Source: CAYFLR01 sp964343805 (GTDB taxonomy: Bacteria; Bdellovibrionota_B; Oligoflexia; CAYFLR01). From it: a DNA stretch of 64,000 nt. Location of the stretch: contig CAYFLR010000001.1 of NCBI GenBank assembly GCA_964343805.1, positions 1 to 64,000 of the forward strand. Direction: 5' to 3'. The notes under the pieces were generated by a model that made no database searches, was not told where the DNA came from, and worked only from the letters and a program-made list of their open reading frames with translations. Below, piece after piece: positions 1 through 9,587 of the stretch; position 1 is the stretch's first letter, and the number at the start of each line of letters is the position of its first letter. The position numbers and the translations under genes were made by a program.

Positions 1-3000
1 GCATCGATTCCAGTTTCGGATGCAGGGTTAATCCAGTCACACATCATGGAGGCACTCATGCCACCCTAGTCGGAAACAGTTCCAGGATCTACTGTCGCAT
101 CATCAGGCGTTCCACTGATAAAGAGTTGAACATGATGCCCAGCTCCTTTAGCGAGCGCCATTGGTCCGGTGGTACCGGAAATAGCGGGCCAGCTTTTACC
201 TAAAGCATCGGTAAAGGCTGCTGCGGTCGCTGTAATTTCAGGGGTGGTACCAGTGGCATCAAAAAGACAGAATTCTCCGGGATAGAGAATATTTCCGGCC
301 ACTACATCAAAGTTATCTACCTGCTGGCCGCTGGATTTTTGGGGGTTATTAAAGTAATCAAAGTAAGAGAGGCTCTCCACTTCAAGAATTTTGTTGGTGG
401 TGGCATGGTAGGCATTACCGTAAGGATTATCGGCATTGATGATGTTAAATGTGAGTTGCACATTTCCNNNNNNNNNNTGATAATTCTTCACCGGGTTATC
501 ATCCCAGTCCGCCACTACAAAGTCCACGTCCATACATCCACCTACCGCTAAGGCTTCGGTGGTGATGTCAATATCGTAAGCTTCTCCGTTGCTGATGAGG
601 ATGTCCCCTGATTCACCTCTGGACAATTCTCCCTGATCATCATCCATTACAAAGTGAGCTTTACCCGCTTTCTTTGGCGAGAAGGTAATGGAGGTGGAAG
701 CGGTATTGGTGGAGAGGTTGGTGGGGTAAGACATAATATCGGTAGCTGAAATTTCTACATTACTTTCATTAAAAGCTTTACCTGACCAGAGAGCGGGTCT
801 ATCCGCTACATAGTTACCACCGGTGTCGATGGATACACTATAAAGGGTGATGGATTTTTGAAAGTAGTTGTTGTTGGCATTATCGAAAACTGGCACTTGG
901 CCATCTAAATAGCCATCTGCAGTGATATTAAAAGAGTTAACTAAATTAACCTTAGGGTATCCAGGCTCACCAAAGGTTCCAGGTCCACCACTACCAGATG
1001 CGATCCTAAACTCATTGGCTACACCGCGGTTTACGGTGACATTTGTTGCAAAAGTTCCACTGAGAGCCTCCGATTTATCTTGAACAGTAATCGCGGGAGT
1101 CTCATCGGCATTAACAAATTTATAACTAACCGGTGTTTCACACACACCATTTATGAAGGTACATTCGTAATCACCCTTAGTGAGGGTGGGGTTGTATCCC
1201 GCCCAACTGGCGGTGGCATTGTGATCTATAACCACTGTATTGGTTCCATTTCCGCCTTTATAATTCGCAACGATAGCATTTCCATCATCCACTGCGGCAA
1301 TGATTAGACCAAAAAGGGCATTGGGTGTTTCTACGTTATTGTGAGTGGTTCTGACGGAATAACCTGATACTGTTCCACCCTCTACAGTTATTAATCCGGT
1401 GTTGTAGGGATCTACAGATCCCGACTCAAGTATAGCATTTATAGTCACACTTCCTGAACCTGAAGAGCGAGGTCTAAATAGGGTATAAAGGGCTCCCGAT
1501 GCGGACATACTTCCGGGGGATAGAATATCAGCCCCTGATTCTAATGGGTTTTGAGGGAAGGAGGTGGAGAAGACAGCTGCAATATTAGGAATATAGTTTA
1601 ATTCTGCATCATAGGCGGCCACAAACATATCAAGGTCGGCATTGGTGTTGGTATTAAAAGCGGTATTATAATCATTTCCATGACCAAGGTTGGCATCTCT
1701 AATTTTTACTGAGGCAATTGGTCCGGTGGCCACGGTGAGAGTGATCTCTCCAGCAGTCAGGCCGGCACTGGTTACATGCACCTTGGGAGTGGTGTCGTTG
1801 TTAGCATAGCTTCCGGTGGCATTGGGAAGTTTAAACTCTTGAGGACTTACATATTTACCACTGGTGATAGTAATAGTTTCAGTAGTAGGATCGGGCAGTT
1901 CTGGAGCGCTTGGCTTGATGGAGCTACTTGCTCCACTAGTTGACCAGGTCACCGTGATGTCTTCATTGTAGAGAATGGTTTGGTTTCCATGAAGGTCTTG
2001 AACAGTGAAGTCGAGACCAAATGTTTCGGTGGCAGTGACGGTTTCGTTATCTGTTACTCTCAATTCGATTTGAGCAGGTACACCTGGGTAGATGGTCATA
2101 GGAACAGCTGCGGTCATAGCCCCACAGGTGAGAGTTAAACGTCCGGTGGTATTGGCCCATTGAGGTTTCCACTTAATAAAGTTGACATCTGTCCCCAAGG
2201 TGATGCTGGTTTGCTCATAATCAGCCGGGGTGGTGGAGGTGGTAAAGGGGTTTCGACCTACGGTCATATGCCCTTGCCAATCACAGCTGGCTAAATTCTT
2301 AAAATTACCGGCTTTATCTACGGCCACCGCGGTGATGGTTCGTTCATTAATAATATCTCGTCCCTCTTTGGTGAGGGCCGGTCGTTTGTTTTCAAAAGGA
2401 TAACAGGTATCGTTAGAAGTTTCTTCGGTTGGATCGATCCATTTACACATCACCGAAGCAGTTAAATCGGCAGATCCAGAAATGATGGTAGGAGGATTTG
2501 CGGCAGAGTCTTCTGCCAATTCAGAGATAAAAAGTTGGATATGGTCAGCCGTAGTTCCTATATTAATAGGTATGGTATTACTGGTTCCTTCAAAGCCGAG
2601 CCACTCTCTGCCATCTTCATCAGTGAAGGTGGAAGAGGTCATTTTAAGTTGAGGCTCTTGTCCGGCAATGAGGGTGGCGTCATAAAGACAGACCTTACCG
2701 GGATATTGAATCACACCTTGAACGGCAATAAAGTTATCTGTTTTTGTTCCACCGGTGCGAGTGGCATTTCCATAATAACGGTAATGGCCACGGTAGCGAA
2801 CTTCTAGTAGATTATTGGTGGCACCATCGTAGAGAGCGCCATAAGGAGAATCTGCTTCGAGAATATCTAAAGTGACAGGGACTGTGGTATTTAAACTGGT
2901 TACAGTATTATTATTAAAGTCTTTGGCAGTGAAAGAAGCATCAAAACAGACTCCTGCCGTCACTGCGGCATTATTATTGGCAATCACCTCAAAGTGATCT

Positions 3001-6000
3001 GCCTCTCCATGGGTGATAGTGATATTATCTGTGGTATAGGAGGTGAGAGCAGGGGTGTTATTGGGATCTGTGATGGTGATTTTAGCAATTCCTACTTTTT
3101 TAGGGGTGAAGGTCATTAAGATGGTATTGGAGTCAGAAGACATATTGCCAGAAGACATAATGTCGGTATTGCTAATAGGATTGCTATCGCTATCAAAAGC
3201 GGCGCCTGCCCAATTGGCATTCACTTCATTTTTATAGTTACCACCGGCATCCACTGCCGCAGCATAAAAGTTAATTGTTTTCTTATCTACAAATGGTTGG
3301 GTGGTGTAATTAATGGTTTCTCCAGGAAGATATCCATCGGCAGTGAGGGTGAAAGTCTTTACTACCTTGGCCAGAGGATACCCATTATCGGTGGGCGCAC
3401 CAGGTCCACCCGATTTGTCCATTACTACGAGGGCGGCTGCGGGGCCTTTATCTACGTTCACTGCTGTGACATAAGCGCCAGTGATGGCGTTAGAAGGATC
3501 ACTGATAAAGAAAGAGAAGGTTTCATCTGCATTCACTGCGGTGAAAGCGGTTGTGGTACAAACTCCATCAATAAACTCACAAAAGATGCTGCCTGTAGGC
3601 ATGGTCGGAGTATTCCCTGCCCAACTATTGGTGGCATCACTGGTAATACTTATTTCATAGGAGCTTTGATCAAAGCTTTCTACCACGTTATTAAAACTAT
3701 CAAGGGCTTTGATGGTTAGGGTAAAGGGCACATTGGCCGTTTCCGTATTATTATTTTCTGTGACTAGAAGGAGTTTTACAGCAGCTGAAGAATTGACCGT
3801 AATTGTTCCACTGGTATAGGCCGGTGCGGATGAATGGGTTCCAGTTGGAGTAATGGTGATGGTTCCTGTACCGGCAACCTTAGGGGTCAGAGTACTAAAT
3901 AGAGCGCCAGGGTCAACAGTCGTCGAGTCAGCTAGTAGATCTGTTCCAGTCCATGAGGGATTTTGTGGTAAAGTGGTGGAGAATATGGCCATCACATTGG
4001 GTATATAGTTGAGGTTATCATCATAACCGGTGACGTAGAGAGTTTTAGAATCGTCGGTGGGAATCGAGAAGCTTCCAATTTGAGTCCCTTCTCCATTGTC
4101 CGCATCTTTGATCATCACTTCAGCTATAGGGCCAGCGATAGATTCAATATGCACAACACCGTCATTAAATCCACCCGTCACTGTCAGCGTGGGGTCGGTG
4201 TCATTTTGCGAGAAAGCACCGGTGGCGTTAGGAAGATGGAAAAAGTCATTAGCGGTTTTATATTCCCCTGCTTCGAATAACACACTGATAGGAGCCATGG
4301 GTTGGGGCTTAAACTGAGTGCCATCGGCGGCATTAGAAACCGTGGAAGAACCGAGTACTTCCCATGTGAAGTCAATACTCTCGGTGCTGTTATACATAAT
4401 AGTACGGTTATTGAACTGGTCTTGAATTTGAACTATTACTCCAAAAGGCTCTATAACAGAGACTTCATTGGTCTCATTGACAATGATACTGAAGTGATGA
4501 GGAGGACCAGGGTAGATATAGGTGGGCATGAGGGCTTCCAGGACCAGGGCATCCCCGTCATCATAACCAGTACAGTCTTCCAGTTTAACTGTTGCACTTA
4601 AATTGGCCGCACTGGGTGTCCAAGTCATATAATTTTGTTTGCCACCGAGTGTCGATCCATAGGGGTTATCTCCCTCTTCCACTTGGCGAACCCAGTTACA
4701 TTCCACGCGATCAATGAAGTTTCCTCCACGGTCCACCACTGCACTGTAAAACGTCCGAACATGGGTCAAGTCTCGACCTTGATTGGCAGGGTCTACCGGT
4801 TTATTTTCCCAAGGCTCACAGGTGTAAGGTTGGCCTGGATTTTCTTCATCGTCAATCCAGTCACACATTTTTGCAGCTGAGAGACCTCCAGAGCCTTTAT
4901 CTGAACCTGAGAGTTCTCCCACATTGATATCAGCATCATCAGGATGGTTGGAAATATAAAATTGAAGGTGATGGGCAGGGCCTAGGGCTAATGGAATATC
5001 TAATCCACCCTCTAAAGCGGGCCAGGTGATTCCATTTTGATCAGTAAAACTGCTCGCGTTTATAGTAATGCGTGGGTCAGAGATAGTGGTGGCATCATAT
5101 AAACAGACATTTCCTGGGTAGAGTATAAGACCTGCAGCTGCTTCGAAGGTAGAATTCTTTACACCACCGGTTCTACCAGGGTTGCCTGGATAGCGAAAAT
5201 GTCCAAAACCGTTAACCTCTAGTAGGTTATTGGTGGTGGCATGATAAGGTTGTCCATAGGGTGTATCGGCATTCAGGATATTTAAACTCACAGGGACAGA
5301 GCCTTCATAAGAGGTCACGATATTTGACTCAATATCCTTGACGGTAAAATTAACATTGAAACAGACTCCCGGTACTTTGGGATCTGCATTTTGGGTTTCC
5401 ACCAAAATATTATTCGCCTGACCATGATTAATAGTAATGAACCCAGTTTCATAAAATTGGAGATTTCGCCCGGTGTCAGCATCGGTAATACGCAGTTTTG
5501 CTCGGCCTGATTTTTTTGGATCAAATTCCATTATGGATGTGGGATTGGCGGTAGTTAAGTTAACTGCTGAAGCAATGAGATAGGCATTTATTTGGTTGCC
5601 ATCTGCATCATAAGCCTTTCCTGTCCAGTTTACATTGGTATCAGATAAGTAGTTTCCGGCTTCATCAATAATGGATGCATAAAAGTTAACTTTTTTCTGC
5701 GCCACATCGGGAGGAGTGGTATAAACTAAGGTTTCACCTGGTAAATATCCATCGGTGGTGAATACAGTGTCATTTCTAATGATGTTTACTAAGGGAAAAT
5801 CAGCATTGGTGGGATCACCTGGGCCACCGGCACCATCAGTGACAACGAGTCCCCAGGGGACACCCTTGGAAACAATCAACTGACGACCAAAAACACCAGG
5901 GATATTATTGGAAACATCTCTAACAAAAATGGTAGTCGGAATATCTGCTTTGGTCAAGGTTATTAGAGCAGGAGTTTCACAGACACCCGCCACAAAGTGA

Positions 6001-8200
6001 CAGTTTACGATACTTTTTCCTGAGGGAGCCACACCAGCCCAACTGGCTACACCATTGTGGTCAATTTCCACATCATTGTAGCCATCCCCATCTAAATAAT
6101 CAGTCACAATGTTGTTTTTTCCATCGAGCGATTTAATTCTTAAACCAAAAGAAACCAGCGCCGTCTCTTCATTGGCGGGGTCAGAAAGAGTTTCCACATA
6201 GTATTTATTCATACCGATGGCTTGAATGTCTATAGAGGGAGTCTGGGCCGCTTGAATATTAGGGTCAAGTGGAGATGCAATAATTACACCGTTACCGGGA
6301 TCTTTGGGAGCAATCAGGGTTTTTGGTCCTACTGGCATACGGACATAGTTTTTAATTATTCCTGTGGCAGTCCAAAGACAGTTGACATTACCGGTGTAGT
6401 TTCCTTCCGCATCATAACCACTGGCAAAAAACTCTTTCATCTCTTGAGTAGAGACAACGAGGGTGTTTGGAAATGCGGGAATGGCATCTCCTTCTCCTTT
6501 ATCCTTATTCTCAATCACTGTGTAGGAAGGTTTACCCGGCTTAATATAGATAAGGTGAGACATGGACTCTGTGGCTTTGGATTCTGAAGTCGCATCGGAA
6601 CGAACAATAATACGGGGATTGTTGGACGAATTAGGAATATAGAAATGATCATCCTCTGCATCTCCAATTCGAGCGACTCCTCCTCTGAATACATATTCTT
6701 TGTTTACTGGAACACGAGGATCGTTCCCTTGCAGGGAAGAGGTGGTACCTAAAACCTCAAATCGGAGGTAAAGAGTTTCATTCATCAAGAATTTATGATT
6801 GTTTTTAGCGTCTTTCGCCACCAGATCAATATAAAAGTGCTCAGTGGCTGACTCTTCATTTCTATTCTTAGTGATGATATCAAAATGGTGGAGTTCTCCT
6901 GGTTTAATTTCAAATCCCACCTCTTTGGAAAAGCCATCTTTCGTTGTGAAGGTGATAACCCCTGATCCCACTCGTTGGGTGTCAATCTCGATTCCTTTGC
7001 CCTCATAAATAGATTTGACACGGTTAGAAAGAGGGTATTTGGCTTGAAAAGTCACTTCGGGGTTCTCTAAAAAGTTGCCCCCTTCATCCAACAGGGCCAC
7101 CCAGTATTTTTGAGTGAGCGCACTGGCTTCCAGTTTAAGGCAGTTATTCTCTAGTTCGTCCAATTCACAGACCCAATCTCCTTTTTCCTTTTCGGCGGTA
7201 GAAAGCATAATGTATCCAGGAGGTGTACTCGCCACTTTAATGGGATCACTGATCCCGATTACGTTGGCAAGAATTTCAGTGGCGGGCATTTCTACTTTGA
7301 TACGAGGCTCCACCTCAGTGGTATCGTAGAGACAGGCGGATTCATTAGGAACCAGGACTCCAGAGAAGAAAGTCATCTCAGCGGTGACGCTGGCGTCTAA
7401 CACAACCTGACCAGATTGAAAATGGGGTTTCTTTACTAGATCTATCTCCCCTAATGTGCTGACACTCTTAGCATTGATCAGTGTGAGAGTCACTTCACGT
7501 TTGCCATCATAGGAAGAAATAGGGTTTTTATATTTATCTTGCAAAGTTATTGAGAGAGAGAAGCAGTTATTCGCCGTCTCTTTGAACTTATTTTCCGTGG
7601 TGATTTCCACTTGGTAATAGGAACCATGAGTGACCTTAATTTTTGGTGATTCTCCTTCTTTACCGGCAAATTTAGCGGTGATAGTTCCATCACCAGCTTT
7701 TCGAGGTTTGAAAATGGTAAAAGAGCTATTCTTTTTTGGGTCAAGGCGTCCTTTTGCAACCTCTTTTCCTGACCATTCTGCATTATCAGCTACCTTGAGG
7801 AAGTTTCCCCCAAAATCTACAGCCACTGCATAAAGCTCCAGCTCTTCATCGGCCGATATTTCTATGATTTTTGGAGGCTTTTGAAAAACCGCCTCACTAG
7901 GAGGATTTAAAACAATGGCGGTGGTGTAAGGCTTATTCACATCTCCTTTTTTTACTTTAATAGGAACATTGGAGACTCCCTGCATAAGGCTGTTGGTCCC
8001 ATCAGCTCTAGGAATGGTCACCGACTGCAAAGTGAAGGTGGGAATTTCTAAGGCGTTAGTGAGCACATAGTCCGCTTCAGTGGTACAAACTCCATCTACA
8101 AATTCACATTGGATCGAGGAGGGAACAATATATTCATACCCTGCCCAGGAGCGAGTGGCAGCGAATTGGAACATGAGATTAACCGTCTCTTTGAAGCTGG
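1..8200 (-). repeat. About 2.42-kb coding superrepeats inside the giant lipoprotein gene
   Basis: Landmarks repeat with a nearly constant period. The GVC landmark lies near 8095, 5990, 3567 and 1152. The ADGYL.G landmark lies near 5745, 3330 and 908. The paired YPG..CLYDAT and MC.WID landmarks recur in the same order. The last two full periods are about 2415-2423 bp; the first unit is shorter (about 2.1 kb) and more divergent. Each superrepeat holds several Ig-like segments in fixed order, so the gene grew by duplicating whole multi-domain blocks. Boundaries are approximate because the unit has no obvious seam. Confidence 0.75.
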
Positions 8201-8783
8201 TTACTGGAAAACCTCCCTTATCAACGGCGGTTATGGTCAAGGCAAACTTTTCACCAGCTATTTCTTCCATGTTGTTGGTGGTGTTAACATGAAAACCAAA
8301 AGCCTCAGAAGAGGCAGTGGTGGCCAGTTCTATTTCAGTAAGCACACCATCCACTTCTGGGACTGTAACTTGAACTACAACTTTCACGTTGTATTGATTT
8401 CCAGCAATAACTACTGCTTTTGCCACACCTTCATCATTTGTTTCAGTATCATGAGGTCCGATATAACTAGGGGTTGCTCTATTATTGGCTGCTCCAGTTG
8501 ATTCATTGACACTCTTATCAATGGCTGTGAATTTTACGGCTACATTGGGTATTGGGTTTCCTTCTACATCGGTTAGTCTTACTACGATTGGTTCGGTAAA
8601 TTGTTGTTGTGGTTTGGCTGCGGGTTGAGAGTCTCCTGAAACGACCTGAAAACTCAAGCTGGACTCATTGTCACTTTCTAAGTCTTCACCCTCTTTGGCG
8701 CAGGAATTTAAGAAAACTGTAATAAATATGAGACTAAACAGTAATTTAGTCCATAAATGCAGGTGTTTATGCGTAAAAATCAT
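66..8783 (-). CDS. Giant repetitive Ig-like lipoprotein, interrupted by an in-frame TAG
   Basis: This 2905-residue protein begins with a lipoprotein signal (hydrophobic stretch, then LNSC, Cys at about residue 28) and an acidic tether, so it is probably anchored in the outer membrane. Residues 45-155 resemble a bacterial Ig-like (Big_1/invasin) domain. The rest is a hierarchical repeat. The F.[AD/N]GVC landmark recurs at about 8095, 5990, 3567 and 1152, giving a period of 2.1-2.4 kb (about 805 residues). Within each unit, D-x-x-G/L-N-[FY] motifs occur in the order A, B, C, ten in total. A 10-N gap lies at residues 2769-2772; the frame is the same on both sides. The stop is TAG at 66-68, but the same frame stays open to base 1 and encodes the next repeat (GGMSASMMCDWIN), so the true gene extends beyond the window. 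The start is ATG at 8783 with a GGGATTG-like ribosome site. An adhesin or surface-fibre role is inferred only. Confidence 0.85.
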   Translation of the reverse strand: MIFTHKHLHLWTKLLFSLIFITVFLNSCAKEGEDLESDNESSLSFQVVSGDSQPAAKPQQQFTEPIVVRLTDVEGNPIPNVAVKFTAIDKSVNESTGAANNRATPSYIGPHDTETNDEGVAKAVVIAGNQYNVKVVVQVTVPEVDGVLTEIELATTASSEAFGFHVNTTNNMEEIAGEKFALTITAVDKGGFPVTSFKETVNLMFQFAATRSWAGYEYIVPSSIQCEFVDGVCTTEADYVLTNALEIPTFTLQSVTIPRADGTNSLMQGVSNVPIKVKKGDVNKPYTTAIVLNPPSEAVFQKPPKIIEISADEELELYAVAVDFGGNFLKVADNAEWSGKEVAKGRLDPKKNSSFTIFKPRKAGDGTITAKFAGKEGESPKIKVTHGSYYQVEITTENKFKETANNCFSLSITLQDKYKNPISSYDGKREVTLTLINAKSVSTLGEIDLVKKPHFQSGQVVLDASVTAEMTFFSGVLVPNESACLYDTTEVEPRIKVEMPATEILANVIGISDPIKVASTPPGYIMLSTAEKEKGDWVCELDELENNCLKLEASALTQKYWVALLDEGGNFLENPEVTFQAKYPLSNRVKSIYEGKGIEIDTQRVGSGVITFTTKDGFSKEVGFEIKPGELHHFDIITKNRNEESATEHFYIDLVAKDAKNNHKFLMNETLYLRFEVLGTTSSLQGNDPRVPVNKEYVFRGGVARIGDAEDDHFYIPNSSNNPRIIVRSDATSESKATESMSHLIYIKPGKPSYTVIENKDKGEGDAIPAFPNTLVVSTQEMKEFFASGYDAEGNYTGNVNCLWTATGIIKNYVRMPVGPKTLIAPKDPGNGVIIASPLDPNIQAAQTPSIDIQAIGMNKYYVETLSDPANEETALVSFGLRIKSLDGKNNIVTDYLDGDGYNDVEIDHNGVASWAGVAPSGKSIVNCHFVAGVCETPALITLTKADIPTTIFVRDVSNNIPGVFGRQLIVSKGVPWGLVVTDGAGGPGDPTNADFPLVNIIRNDTVFTTDGYLPGETLVYTTPPDVAQKKVNFYASIIDEAGNYLSDTNVNWTGKAYDADGNQINAYLIASAVNLTTANPTSIMEFDPKKSGRAKLRITDADTGRNLQFYETGFITINHGQANNILVETQNADPKVPGVCFNVNFTVKDIESNIVTSYEGSVPVSLNILNADTPYGQPYHATTNNLLEVNGFGHFRYPGNPGRTGGVKNSTFEAAAGLILYPGNVCLYDATTISDPRITINASSFTDQNGITWPALEGGLDIPLALGPAHHLQFYISNHPDDADINVGELSGSDKGSGGLSAAKMCDWIDDEENPGQPYTCEPWENKPVDPANQGRDLTHVRTFYSAVVDRGGNFIDRVECNWVRQVEEGDNPYGSTLGGKQNYMTWTPSAANLSATVKLEDCTGYDDGDALVLEALMPTYIYPGPPHHFSIIVNETNEVSVIEPFGVIVQIQDQFNNRTIMYNSTESIDFTWEVLGSSTVSNAADGTQFKPQPMAPISVLFEAGEYKTANDFFHLPNATGAFSQNDTDPTLTVTGGFNDGVVHIESIAGPIAEVMIKDADNGEGTQIGSFSIPTDDSKTLYVTGYDDNLNYIPNVMAIFSTTLPQNPSWTGTDLLADSTTVDPGALFSTLTPKVAGTGTITITPTGTHSSAPAYTSGTITVNSSAAVKLLLVTENNNTETANVPFTLTIKALDSFNNVVESFDQSSYEISITSDATNSWAGNTPTMPTGSIFCEFIDGVCTTTAFTAVNADETFSFFISDPSNAITGAYVTAVNVDKGPAAALVVMDKSGGPGAPTDNGYPLAKVVKTFTLTADGYLPGETINYTTQPFVDKKTINFYAAAVDAGGNYKNEVNANWAGAAFDSDSNPISNTDIMSSGNMSSDSNTILMTFTPKKVGIAKITITDPNNTPALTSYTTDNITITHGEADHFEVIANNNAAVTAGVCFDASFTAKDFNNNTVTSLNTTVPVTLDILEADSPYGALYDGATNNLLEVRYRGHYRYYGNATRTGGTKTDNFIAVQGVIQYPGKVCLYDATLIAGQEPQLKMTSSTFTDEDGREWLGFEGTSNTIPINIGTTADHIQLFISELAEDSAANPPTIISGSADLTASVMCKWIDPTEETSNDTCYPFENKRPALTKEGRDIINERTITAVAVDKAGNFKNLASCDWQGHMTVGRNPFTTSTTPADYEQTSITLGTDVNFIKWKPQWANTTGRLTLTCGAMTAAVPMTIYPGVPAQIELRVTDNETVTATETFGLDFTVQDLHGNQTILYNEDITVTWSTSGASSSIKPSAPELPDPTTETITITSGKYVSPQEFKLPNATGSYANNDTTPKVHVTSAGLTAGEITLTVATGPIASVKIRDANLGHGNDYNTAFNTNTNADLDMFVAAYDAELNYIPNIAAVFSTSFPQNPLESGADILSPGSMSASGALYTLFRPRSSGSGSVTINAILESGSVDPYNTGLITVEGGTVSGYSVRTTHNNVETPNALFGLIIAAVDDGNAIVANYKGGNGTNTVVIDHNATASWAGYNPTLTKGDYECTFINGVCETPVSYKFVNADETPAITVQDKSEALSGTFATNVTVNRGVANEFRIASGSGGPGTFGEPGYPKVNLVNSFNITADGYLDGQVPVFDNANNNYFQKSITLYSVSIDTGGNYVADRPALWSGKAFNESNVEISATDIMSYPTNLSTNTASTSITFSPKKAGKAHFVMDDDQGELSRGESGDILISNGEAYDIDITTEALAVGGCMDVDFVVADWDDNPVKNYXXXXGNVQLTFNIINADNPYGNAYHATTNKILEVESLSYFDYFNNPQKSSGQQVDNFDVVAGNILYPGEFCLFDATGTTPEITATAAAFTDALGKSWPAISGTTGPMALAKGAGHHVQLFISGTPDDATVDPGTVSD
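468..477. other. Assembly gap (10 N) in the giant lipoprotein gene
   Basis: A run of 10 N marks a scaffold join. The repeat protein is in the same frame on both sides. Compared with the sister repeats, the gapped copy has only about three extra residues, so the true missing length is probably very small. Confidence 0.95.
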
Positions 8784-8953
8784 GGAGCAATCCCAATAAA
8801 AATAAAATTTTACCTCATATAAATATGTTCGGTTAATTAAGGACGGATATTAACTATTATATAGAATACTTTTTTTACCTGCCTAATATCAGTGGGTTAT
8901 AATTTTTTTTGGAGGGGTATTTTTGTGGGAAAAAAGTTCGAAAATTACTTTAA

Positions 8954-9310
8954 TTATTTTTTTACTAAAGTGGTTATTTGGCTCAATAAACTGGACATTA
9001 AATTATTTTGCTCTTGATGGAGTTGATTTTGATTTTGCAGCTCCACCGTCATTCGTTGAATAGAACGAATTAATTCATTTACGTCGCCACCACCTTCTCC
9101 GGTAAGAGCCATATTAGCAGCAGCTACATTTTCTTGAATAACTGGTTCTAAGCTATCTTCTGTTTGAACTCGGGCAGCGGCCACCACCTCGAACGGATCA
9201 TCCTCATCTGCTCCGCCACCAGGACTGCTCTCATCTTCATCTGATTCTCCATCAAATCCGTAGAAAGCGTTGGAGCTAAAAAGGTTCATTAATTCTTCAA
9301 ATGCGTCCAT
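8954..9310 (-). CDS. Small acidic protein with C-terminal coiled coil
   Basis: No family is recognised. The 118-residue product has a strongly acidic, glycine-containing N-terminal half (ESDEDESSPGGGADEDD). Its C-terminal third (about residues 78-118) is rich in Gln, Asn and Leu with heptad-like spacing, as in a short coiled coil. There is no signal peptide or membrane segment, so it is probably cytosolic. It stands alone between the giant lipoprotein gene and the transposase, and its composition is more protein-like than that of the shadow frames around it. The ribosome site is weak (CCGGAT, 6 nt before ATG). The first bases of the gene lie in a 16-bp match to the end of the palindrome at 31968-32151, which may be chance. 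Confidence 0.55.
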   Translation of the reverse strand: MDAFEELMNLFSSNAFYGFDGESDEDESSPGGGADEDDPFEVVAAARVQTEDSLEPVIQENVAAANMALTGEGGGDVNELIRSIQRMTVELQNQNQLHQEQNNLMSSLLSQITTLVKK

Positions 9311-9435
9311 GAAATATCCGGGATGTTAAAAAGTCAATGCTTCTAGATAATTGTACCAGGGTCAGTGGTTAAAATGCAATTATAAATGGAATTACAAGGA
9401 ATTAACACTAACCTTATAAGAATCCTGACAAGAGG

Positions 9436-9481
9436 TGCTCCCCGTGTCTGTTGATCTCAACAAAAGTATTGGGGCGGAGCA
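9436..9481. repeat. REP-like hairpin upstream of the RAYT gene
   Basis: The outer arms TGCTCCCC (9436-9443) and GGGGCGGAGCA (9471-9481) pair with one bulged C. Inside is a second perfect stem, TGTTGA (9449-9454) with TCAACA (9457-9462). No T-tract follows, so it is not a standard terminator. A bulged, GC-rich hairpin next to a RAYT gene is the usual form of the transposase's own REP recognition element; that role is inferred. The rest of 9311-9587 shows no other clear feature. Confidence 0.5.
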
Positions 9482-9587
9482 AAATTTATAATAATTTTAT
9501 ATGGTTAAAAATATTTCTTTTTACTTGGTTTTACCTTGATAATTTGCTAACAACGGTCTAGCGGTTATTCTACGGAAGGAATTTTTT

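Noticed and set aside
66..68. TAG as a recoded sense codon
   Set aside because: TAG ends several other genes in the window, so a general recoding is not supported.
1..8783. Repeats in the giant gene as a possible CRISPR array or tandem DNA repeat
   Set aside because: They are long, in-frame protein repeats with diverged DNA and no constant spacers.
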